This document shows, in pieces, positions 35,164-41,017 of a stretch of DNA of 41,017 bases. The DNA is taken from positions 1 through 41,017 of the forward strand of contig JAILRO010000049.1 in the NCBI GenBank assembly GCA_024698145.1. Reading direction: 5' to 3'. Source of the stretch: Lachnospiraceae bacterium (GTDB lineage: Bacteria > Bacillota > Clostridia > Lachnospirales > Lachnospiraceae). A program made the position numbers and the translations under genes. Under the pieces are notes generated by a model. The model saw only the letters and a program-made list of their open reading frames with translations, did not search any database and was not told the DNA's origin. Each line of letters starts with the position of its first letter. Within the stretch, counting starts at the first letter, position 1.

Positions 35164-35828
35164 TATTTATCGCTCCCTTCCTTGTTGTTCTTAGTTGGAA
35201 GTACTTCGCCGTGATAAATCCAGGTCTTAACACCAACTTTACCGTAAGTTGTGTTTGCCTCAGCAAAACCATAATCAATATCTGCACGAAGTGTCTGAAG
35301 AGGAATAGTACCATCACTGTAGAACTCTGTACGCGCCATATCAGCACCACCCAAACGTCCTGAAACAGATGTTTTGATACCAAGTGCTCCTGTCTTCATA
35401 GTTCTACCCATGCAAGACTTCATTGCACGTCTGAAAGAAACACGGTTCTCTAACTGTGCAGCGATATTCTCAGCAACGAGCTGTGCGTCTGCATCCGGCT
35501 TCTTAACCTCTTTAACATCTACCATTAACTTCTTATCTGTAAGCTTTGCAAGATCCTTCTTAAGATTCTCAATCTCAGCTCCGCCCTTACCGATTACTAC
35601 ACCCGGCTTAGCTGTATAAATGATAACTTTTAATCTGTCTGATGCTCTTTCAATCTCAACCTTGGAAACCTGAGCGCTTTTAAGTCTCTTCTTCAAGAAC
35701 TTACGAATGTCATTGTCTTCTACTAAGTTGTTTGCGAATTCGCCATCTTTTGTATCAGCATACCATCTGGAATCCCAATCTTTGATGATACCAACTCTCA
35801 AACCATGAGGATTAACTTTCTGTCCCAT
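35163..35828 (-). CDS. rpsC: 30S ribosomal protein S3 (uS3)
   Basis: A 221-residue S3 at the mRNA entry channel. The KH domain holds the loop GKGG in [13 protein letters not shown]; the C-terminal domain follows with [13 protein letters not shown]. The N-terminus [21 protein letters not shown] is standard. Confidence 0.98.
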   Translation of the reverse strand: MGQKVNPHGLRVGIIKDWDSRWYADTKDGEFANNLVEDNDIRKFLKKRLKSAQVSKVEIERASDRLKVIIYTAKPGVVIGKGGAEIENLKKDLAKLTDKKLMVDVKEVKKPDADAQLVAENIAAQLENRVSFRRAMKSCMGRTMKTGALGIKTSVSGRLGGADMARTEFYSDGTIPLQTLRADIDYGFAEANTTYGKVGVKTWIYHGEVLPTKNNKEGSDK

Positions 35829-35839
35829 TTTCTGCCTCC

Positions 35840-36226
35840 TTATCTTTCATCAAGCACGATAGTGATATGGCTTGTTCTCTTCTCGATTCTATAAGCTCTA
35901 CCCTGTGCTCTCGGTTGAATTCTCTTCATTGTCGGTCCCTTGTTAGCATAACACTCTGCAATGTAAAGGTCCTCCGCCTTCATTCCATTGTTGTTCTCTG
36001 CATTAGCAATGGCTGACTTTAATAACTTCTCTATTACACTTGAAGCATATCTTGGATTGTATGCTAATATACCAAGTGCGGTCTGTACATCCTTACCTCT
36101 GATGGCATCTAAAACGAAACATGCTTTGGTTACAGATACTCTAGCGTAAGAAACCTTAGCCGAAGGTCTTGTATCCTTATTCGCATTTCTTTCTCTTTTT
36201 ATCTGGGATCTATGTCCTTTTGCCAT
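35840..36226 (-). CDS. rplV: 50S ribosomal protein L22 (uL22)
   Basis: A 128-residue L22 lining the exit tunnel, with the long hairpin region ([19 protein letters not shown]) where macrolide-resistance changes occur in other bacteria; it looks wild-type. Normal length, slightly basic N-terminal extension. Confidence 0.97.
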   Translation of the reverse strand: MAKGHRSQIKRERNANKDTRPSAKVSYARVSVTKACFVLDAIRGKDVQTALGILAYNPRYASSVIEKLLKSAIANAENNNGMKAEDLYIAECYANKGPTMKRIQPRAQGRAYRIEKRTSHITIVLDER

Positions 36227-36255
36227 GGATGAACCCTCCTTTCAAATCTTGTCTA

Positions 36256-36537
36256 TTATCTAACCTTTGACTTCTTCTCGTCCTTACCATGTCCTCTGTA
36301 GGTTCTTGTTGCTACAAACTCACCGAGTTTGTGACCAACCATATCCTCAGTAACATATACAGGAACGTGTTTTCTTCCGTCGTAAACTGCAATTGTATGT
36401 CCTACGAAGCTAGGAAAAATGGTAGAACGACGTGACCAAGTCTTAATAACCTGCTTGTCGTTAGCCGCATTCATAGCATCGACTTTCTTTAACAAATGCT
36501 CATCTGCAAATGGTCCTTTTTTCAATGAACGTGCCAT
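36256..36537 (-). CDS. rpsS: 30S ribosomal protein S19 (uS19)
   Basis: A 93-residue S19 of the 30S head; [18 protein letters not shown] and [20 protein letters not shown] are diagnostic. Full length. Confidence 0.98.
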   Translation of the reverse strand: MARSLKKGPFADEHLLKKVDAMNAANDKQVIKTWSRRSTIFPSFVGHTIAVYDGRKHVPVYVTEDMVGHKLGEFVATRTYRGHGKDEKKSKVR

Positions 36538-36554
36538 ATTTCAAACCTCCTTAA

Positions 36555-37397
36555 TTATTTAACGTTCTTTCCGTCTCTTGTTCTAACGATCATCTTGTTA
36601 GAGTGCTTATTCTTCTTACGAGTCTTAAGTCCAAGTGCCGGCTTACCCCATGGTGTACATGGACCTGGTCTACCGATACTTGTTCTACCCTCACCACCAC
36701 CGTGTGGATGGTCGTTAGGGTTCATAACGGAACCACGAACTGTAGGTCTGATACCCATATGACGCTTACGTCCTGCTTTACCTATATTAACAAGACCGTG
36801 CTCGATATTACCAACCTGACCGATTGTTGCACGTCCTGTAATAGGAACCATTCTCATCTCACCTGAAGGAAGACGAAGGGTTGCATACTTTCCTTCCTTA
36901 GCCATAAGCTGTGCTGAGTTACCTGCTGAACGAACAAGCTGTCCACCTCTACCAGGATATAACTCGACGTTGTGAATCTCTGTACCAACCGGAATATTCT
37001 CAAGTGGTAAACAGTTACCAATCTTGATATCAGCGTTAGCACCATTCATAAGCTTATCGCCAACCTTAAGTCCTACAGGAGCTAAAATGTATGCCTTCTC
37101 ACCATCTGCATAGTTGATAAGAGCGATATTAGCTGTTCTGTTAGGATCGTACTCGATTGATGATACCACTGCAGGTATATCATCTTTTCTTCTCTTGAAA
37201 TCGATAATTCTGTATTTTCTTCTAGAACCACCACCGTGGTGTCTTACTGTAATTTTTCCCTGATTGTTACGTCCGGCTGTTTTCTTAAGAGAAACTGTAA
37301 GTGACTTCTCAGGAGTATCCTTTGTAATAACATCGAAGTCCAAACCGGTCATATTACGTCTGGAAGGTGTATATGGGTTGTATGTCTTAATTCCCAT
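36555..37397 (-). CDS. rplB: 50S ribosomal protein L2 (uL2)
   Basis: A 280-residue L2, needed for peptidyl transferase centre assembly. [16 protein letters not shown] starts it and the conserved histidine region [14 protein letters not shown] lies near the C-terminus. The 66-bp gap to rplW holds nothing notable beyond the ribosome binding site. Confidence 0.98.
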   Translation of the reverse strand: MGIKTYNPYTPSRRNMTGLDFDVITKDTPEKSLTVSLKKTAGRNNQGKITVRHHGGGSRRKYRIIDFKRRKDDIPAVVSSIEYDPNRTANIALINYADGEKAYILAPVGLKVGDKLMNGANADIKIGNCLPLENIPVGTEIHNVELYPGRGGQLVRSAGNSAQLMAKEGKYATLRLPSGEMRMVPITGRATIGQVGNIEHGLVNIGKAGRKRHMGIRPTVRGSVMNPNDHPHGGGEGRTSIGRPGPCTPWGKPALGLKTRKKNKHSNKMIVRTRDGKNVK

Positions 37398-37463
37398 TTT
37401 CTTTCTCCTTTCAAAATACCATTGTTTGTTATCACGCTTGTCTGCGTATATTCATACTATTAA

Positions 37464-37763
37464 TTAAAGTCCCTCGAAAATCTCGATGTCCTTGCTATCA
37501 GCTGTAAGCTGAACGATTGCCTTCTTAGACTTAGCTGTCTTTCCGTAAACCATTCCACGTCTCTTAGTCTTACCGTCTAAGTTCATTGTGTTTACCTTAG
37601 CAACCTTAGTTCCTTCGAACATATTCTCAACTGCTTCTTTAATCATTGTCTTGTTTGCTTCTGGATGTACTTCAAATGTGTACTTCTTCTCACCCATAGC
37701 ATCCATTGACTTCTCAGTAATGATAGGTCTCTTTATAACGTCATAATACTTGATATCTGCCAT
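37464..37763 (-). CDS. rplW: 50S ribosomal protein L23 (uL23)
   Basis: A 99-residue tunnel-exit protein that docks trigger factor and SRP ([26 protein letters not shown]). Its start shares one base with the rplD stop, indicating coupling. Confidence 0.97.
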   Translation of the reverse strand: MADIKYYDVIKRPIITEKSMDAMGEKKYTFEVHPEANKTMIKEAVENMFEGTKVAKVNTMNLDGKTKRRGMVYGKTAKSKKAIVQLTADSKDIEIFEGL

Positions 37764-38383
37764 TATGCGTACACCTCCTCAATTGCTGCAACTGCATCCT
37801 TGGTAATTACCAAAGTGTCATACTTAAGGATGTCGTATACGTTGATTGTGTTTGTAAGTGCAGTCTTAACATCAGGAACGTTTCTTGCAGATAATACAAG
37901 ATTATCATCATTATCCTTAGTTACTACCAACGCCTTAGATACCTCAAGGTTTCCAAGAACCTCTACAAACTTCTTTGTCTTAACTTCATCTAACTTGAAG
38001 TTGTCCAATACGATGAACTTCTCCTCGTTTACTCTTGAAGTAAGTGCTGAACAAATCGCACTTGCTTTCTCTTTTTTATTCATTTTAACGGAATAATCTC
38101 TTGGCTTCGGTGCGAATACTACTCCACCACCAGTCCACTGAGGAGCTCTGATAGAACCCTGTCTTGCATGACCTGTTCCTTTTTGTCTCCATGGCTTTCT
38201 ACCACCGCCACGAACCTCAGAACGAGTCTTTGCACTCTGTGTTCCCTGACGCTTAGCAGCAAGATGAGCCACAACTGCCTTATGAACTAAGTGATCATTA
38301 ACTTCTACACCAAACACTGCATCATTAAGCTCTAACTTTTCAACTTCTTTACCTTCAGTGTTGTATACAGCTACTGTTGCCAT
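37763..38383 (-). CDS. rplD: 50S ribosomal protein L4 (uL4)
   Basis: A 206-residue L4 with the tunnel loop ([20 protein letters not shown]). In E. coli L4 represses its own operon through the S10 leader, so it is a possible ligand for the long rpsJ leader here. Normal length. Confidence 0.97.
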   Translation of the reverse strand: MATVAVYNTEGKEVEKLELNDAVFGVEVNDHLVHKAVVAHLAAKRQGTQSAKTRSEVRGGGRKPWRQKGTGHARQGSIRAPQWTGGGVVFAPKPRDYSVKMNKKEKASAICSALTSRVNEEKFIVLDNFKLDEVKTKKFVEVLGNLEVSKALVVTKDNDDNLVLSARNVPDVKTALTNTINVYDILKYDTLVITKDAVAAIEEVYA

Positions 38384-38406
38384 TGTCTATTCCTCCTTCC
38401 TACAAA

Positions 38407-39093
38407 TTACTTTCCACATTTAACTGTTTCTTTAATCATGACTAATGACTTCTTAGGTCCAGGTACTGAACCCTTAACCAAAATTACATCATTGTCAGTA
38501 TCTATCTTAACAACCTCTAAGTTCTGAACGGTTACTCTGACAGCACCCATGTGACCTGCCATCTTCTTACCCTTAAATACCTTACCGGGATCAGTTGCAC
38601 AACCGTTTGAACCCTGATGACGATGGTACTTAGAACCGTGAGTCTTAGGACCTGTGTGAAGACCATGACGCTTAATAGCACCTGCGTATCCTTTACCCTT
38701 TGACTTAGCAGTTACATCAATCTTATCGCCTTCTGAAAAGATGTCAGCCTTAATTACGCTTTCACCTGCAACGTACTCAGAAGCATTCTCAACTCTGAAC
38801 TCTCTTACGAACTGCTTAGGTGTTGTGCCTGCCTTCTTGAAATGTCCTACAGCTGCCTTACCAGCACCATGAGGATTTCTTGTTACTTTCTTTCCTGATA
38901 CATCCTTAGTTGTAATCTTTTCCTTCTTTTCACCAAAACCAACCTGAATAGCATCATATCCATCGTTATCTACAGTTTTAACCTGTGTTACTACACAAGG
39001 TCCTGCCTGTAATACAGTAACAGGTGTTAATACACCATCTTCATTGAAGATTTGAGTCATTCCGACTTTTGTTGCTAAAATTGCTTTCTTCAT
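38407..39093 (-). CDS. rplC: 50S ribosomal protein L3 (uL3)
   Basis: A 228-residue L3, an early assembly protein. [15 protein letters not shown] and [13 protein letters not shown] with HRHQGSNG are diagnostic. A 108-bp gap with two hairpins separates it from rpsJ. Confidence 0.97.
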   Translation of the reverse strand: MKKAILATKVGMTQIFNEDGVLTPVTVLQAGPCVVTQVKTVDNDGYDAIQVGFGEKKEKITTKDVSGKKVTRNPHGAGKAAVGHFKKAGTTPKQFVREFRVENASEYVAGESVIKADIFSEGDKIDVTAKSKGKGYAGAIKRHGLHTGPKTHGSKYHRHQGSNGCATDPGKVFKGKKMAGHMGAVRVTVQNLEVVKIDTDNDVILVKGSVPGPKKSLVMIKETVKCGK

Positions 39094-39125
39094 TTTGAAA
39101 CTTTCCTCCTAATTCATTTACAGCG

Positions 39126-39166
39126 GATTGCCGTGGCAATCATTCTAAATGGGGTTGTTACCCATT
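39126..39166 (-). repeat. Paired hairpins between rpsJ and rplC
   Basis: GATTGC/GCAATC (39126-39141, loop CGTG) and AATGGG/CCCATT (39148-39166) form two adjacent stem-loops in the 108-bp intercistronic gap. There is no U-tract, so RNA processing, stability or translational control is more likely than termination. Confidence 0.55.
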
Positions 39167-39201
39167 AGGTCTGCTTTCTTACATTATTAAATGTCTTTTA
39201 A

Positions 39202-39519
39202 TTATTTTGCTTTCATCTTAACATCGATGTAAACACCAGCTGACATATCGAGCTTCTGTAAAGCATCAATTGTAGCCTGGTTTGGCTGAATCACATCGAT
39301 CAATCTCTTGTGAGTTCTCTGCTCAAACTGCTCTCTTGAATCCTTGTACTTATGAACTGCTCTAAGAATTGTAATCTTCTCAACCTTAGTAGGCATTGGT
39401 ACAGGACCTGAAACCTTTGCTCCTGCCTTCTTAACAGTATCAATGATGTTTGCTGCAGCCTGATCGATTAACTTGTGATCGTAAGCCTTGAGTGTAATTC
39501 TCATTACCTGATTTGCCAT
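39202..39519 (-). CDS. rpsJ: 30S ribosomal protein S10 (uS10)
   Basis: A 105-residue S10, also known as NusE in antitermination. [18 protein letters not shown] and [17 protein letters not shown] are diagnostic. The ATG at 39519 is chosen for AAGGAGG upstream and the normal length; the frame stays open to 39621 within the leader. First gene of the S10 block; rpsL, rpsG, fusA and tuf are not upstream. Confidence 0.97.
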   Translation of the reverse strand: MANQVMRITLKAYDHKLIDQAAANIIDTVKKAGAKVSGPVPMPTKVEKITILRAVHKYKDSREQFEQRTHKRLIDVIQPNQATIDALQKLDMSAGVYIDVKMKAK

Positions 39520-39755
39520 AAAAAAAGCCGCCTCCTTTTCGCACTTATTAGTAGTACGACAAGTGGTGACTGTACACTCTCCCGTGTGTGTCCTAAAATT
39601 ATTCATTCCAAAACTTATCACACGTCATCTCCGCCTCGCGGATGGTATATTGTACAGTGACTTGCCGTCAGTATCTAGACTTGACATTCGCTCCACGGAA
39701 AAACCTGCTATATTAAGCAGCAACCTCACGCTTCTACGCTATCAATGTCACAGCA
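39520..39755 (-). ncRNA. Long structured leader of the S10 operon
   Basis: About 235 nt between the predicted transcription start and rpsJ. GACTT...GACATT (39678-39688) pairs with AATGTC...AAGTC (39744-39761), enclosing CTGCT/AGCAG (39705-39720). Downstream are CCGCGAGGCGG and the complementary CTGTACA/TGTACAG segments. The position corresponds to the E. coli S10 leader bound by L4, but the fold was not matched to any known leader. Confidence 0.5.
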
Positions 39756-39761
39756 AAAGTC

Positions 39762-39790
39762 ACTATACCATACATTCCACCCCATTGCAA
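39762..39790 (-). promoter_or_regulatory. S10 operon promoter
   Basis: Minus-strand TTGCAA (39790-39785), 17-bp spacer, TATAGT (39767-39762). It lies between the expansin terminator and the S10 leader. Confidence 0.75.
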
Positions 39791-39806
39791 GAATAAATCT
39801 AAAATT

Positions 39807-39828
39807 ATTGTACTTTTTTAAGTACAAT
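39807..39828 (-). terminator. Hairpin after the expansin gene
   Basis: ATTGTACTT (39807-39815) and AAGTACAAT (39820-39828) form a 9-bp stem with a 4-nt loop directly after the stop codon. The minus strand continues AATTTTAG, a weak U-tract. Confidence 0.6.
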
Positions 39829-39829
39829 T

Positions 39830-40861
39830 TTAATATGGGAAATTCGCTTTACCTTTAACCGGTGTAGATGTTGTGTTTAATGCTATTCCTGTATCTATAA
39901 GTTGATGTCCGTATATATCGGTAACCCTGAAAGTAAATGGTCCGGCTCCGCCTAAACCTTTTTCTGCTTTGAAATAATTATACTCTTGTCTTGGAAGTTC
40001 TACATAATTACCTGTTGAAGCATCAAGATACTCTAATTTCGCAACAGGGTATCTGTGATTTCGAACCTGCACCTCAGCCCACCACTGTGTGCTTTGTGGT
40101 TTGAACACATACTGTATCGGTTCATCCGTTGGCAACGGTATTAACTTCCATGTTATTGCCATTCGTCCTGTAACCTTCGGTTCAATCTTTTCAAAAGCAT
40201 CAGGCTTAAGATCTATATCACCCTTCTTGCCTTCAGGAAGTCTATCCGTGATAAGCACATTTATCTTATCGCCGTCTTTATCGGTAATCTCAATATAAGC
40301 TCCGGCAAGACCATTCATGTAATCTTCATTATTCATAGCTGCGGTGTAATATCCTTTTGCAAAATCATCAAGATTTGCAGCACCACCGGCTGTTGGTTCA
40401 TACCATGTAGCCTCTCCGCTATGTGTTAATGTTATCGTATAATCTCCCGCATCTACCTTAGTCGTCTCCTGCGTAGGTTCTTTTGTCTCTGACTTCTTCT
40501 CTTGCGTTGTCTGGTCAGACGATTGTTCTGATGTTTGCTCCTGTGCATCATTCTGTTTCTTCTTATTAATAACTGTTATTTTACATTTATATTTCTTACC
40601 CGAAACTTTTGCCGTGACAATAGCCTTACCTATCTTCTTTGCTTTAACAACACCTTTGGAAGAAACCGTTACGACTTTCTTCTTATTAGAAGACCACTTC
40701 ACCTTCTTCTTAGTTCCCTTGAGTTTCAGACTCTTTGTACTGCCCACTTCCATTTGCAGTTTTTTACAACTCATTCTTACTTTCGCTTGTACAGGCACCG
40801 ATACCTGTACCACACCAAGCAAAAGAATCATGCACATTATCCATGTTCCTAACTTCCTCAT
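39830..40861 (-). CDS. Secreted bacterial expansin with N-terminal BIG2-like domain
   Basis: A 343-residue secreted protein. A signal peptide ends near VQA (26). Residues about 30-98 form a BIG2-like Ig domain (VGSTKSLKLKGT, KVVTVSSKGVVKAKKIGKA). A Gln/Glu/Thr/Lys linker (about 101-136) leads to an expansin module close in pattern to Bacillus YoaJ (EXLX1). D1 (about 143-243) has GEATWYEP and ITDRLPEG with the key D206. D2 (about 248-343) has the cellulose-binding aromatics W260-W261 and Y294/Y296, plus VQVRNHRYPV. Expansins loosen plant cell walls without hydrolysis; here they may open fibre to other enzymes. ATG 40861 follows AGGAG; a frame extends to 40966 without support. The 156 bp upstream (40862-41017) shows no clear promoter. 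Confidence 0.93.
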   Translation of the reverse strand: MRKLGTWIMCMILLLGVVQVSVPVQAKVRMSCKKLQMEVGSTKSLKLKGTKKKVKWSSNKKKVVTVSSKGVVKAKKIGKAIVTAKVSGKKYKCKITVINKKKQNDAQEQTSEQSSDQTTQEKKSETKEPTQETTKVDAGDYTITLTHSGEATWYEPTAGGAANLDDFAKGYYTAAMNNEDYMNGLAGAYIEITDKDGDKINVLITDRLPEGKKGDIDLKPDAFEKIEPKVTGRMAITWKLIPLPTDEPIQYVFKPQSTQWWAEVQVRNHRYPVAKLEYLDASTGNYVELPRQEYNYFKAEKGLGGAGPFTFRVTDIYGHQLIDTGIALNTTSTPVKGKANFPY

Positions 40862-41017
40862 AATCTTTCTCCTATCAAATAAATTGCTGTTTAATGCACT
40901 TTTATCCCTAACAAACGCGTATAGATTATCAGATGTATGAATATCCTGTATCCAGGTGAAACGCACTAAGAGGTTGTAGGTATGCCGACTACACTTTCTT
41001 ATAATACGCGACCGGCT

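Noticed and set aside
40862-41017. Riboswitch or tRNA end upstream of the expansin gene
   Set aside because: A short CCTGGATACAGG hairpin is present, but no consensus of a known RNA class could be matched and the region is cut by the window edge.

Overview
The window reads as part of a chromosome of an AT-rich, low-GC Gram-positive bacterium of the Clostridia, most likely a gut or rumen Lachnospiraceae. The reasons are the gene order, the strong GGAGG-type ribosome binding sites before almost every gene, sigma-A promoters with 17-bp spacers, the zinc forms of S14, L36 and adenylate kinase, and a secreted expansin typical of plant-fibre environments. The species cannot be fixed from sequence alone. 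Almost every gene lies on the minus strand; the clear exceptions are an AraC regulator and a small coiled-coil gene.

Positions 1-1100 hold an accessory locus: a gene cut by the window edge that encodes an archaeo-eukaryotic-type primase domain of the TOTE conflict-system kind, preceded by a small unrecognised gene. Positions 1200-8700 are metabolic and regulatory: gdhA behind a striking five-box operator array, a membrane protein/birA/NUDIX operon, purA, a DUF1292 protein with a LysR regulator, and a sirtuin. Positions 7950-12490 form one operon of two membrane proteins, the c-di-AMP synthase CdaA, its regulator CdaR, HPr and the sirtuin. Upstream lie a GH3 beta-N-acetylhexosaminidase lipoprotein and a MIF-like tautomerase, divergent from the AraC gene. 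Positions 15000-18000 hold a PLC-like protein, a Cys-rich unknown, the coiled-coil gene and a lone nadA.

Positions 18100-39800 are the translation superoperon. In transcription order it runs rpsJ-rplC-rplD-rplW-rplB-rpsS-rplV-rpsC-rplP-rpmC-rpsQ-rplN-rplX-rplE-rpsN-rpsH-rplF-rplR-rpsE-rpmD-rplO-secY-adk-map-infA-rpmJ-rpsM-rpsK-rpsD-rpoA-rplQ, then a fused ecfA1-ecfA2 gene, ecfT and truA, then rplM-rpsI behind its own promoter. The canonical order is broken in three places: a GTCGAC-rich element between rpsH and rplF, an inverted-repeat element plus a hypothetical gene between secY and adk, and a 333-bp stem-loop-rich gap between rpmJ and rpsM. Upstream of rpsJ, beyond a structured leader, is the expansin gene.

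The best candidates for something undescribed are the structured RNA between rpmJ and rpsM (six predicted stems, one with a mutually exclusive alternative), the helically phased CTTAA-N5-TTAAG array at gdhA, and the truncated primase locus at the left edge. No tRNA, rRNA, CRISPR array, insertion sequence or prophage was seen.
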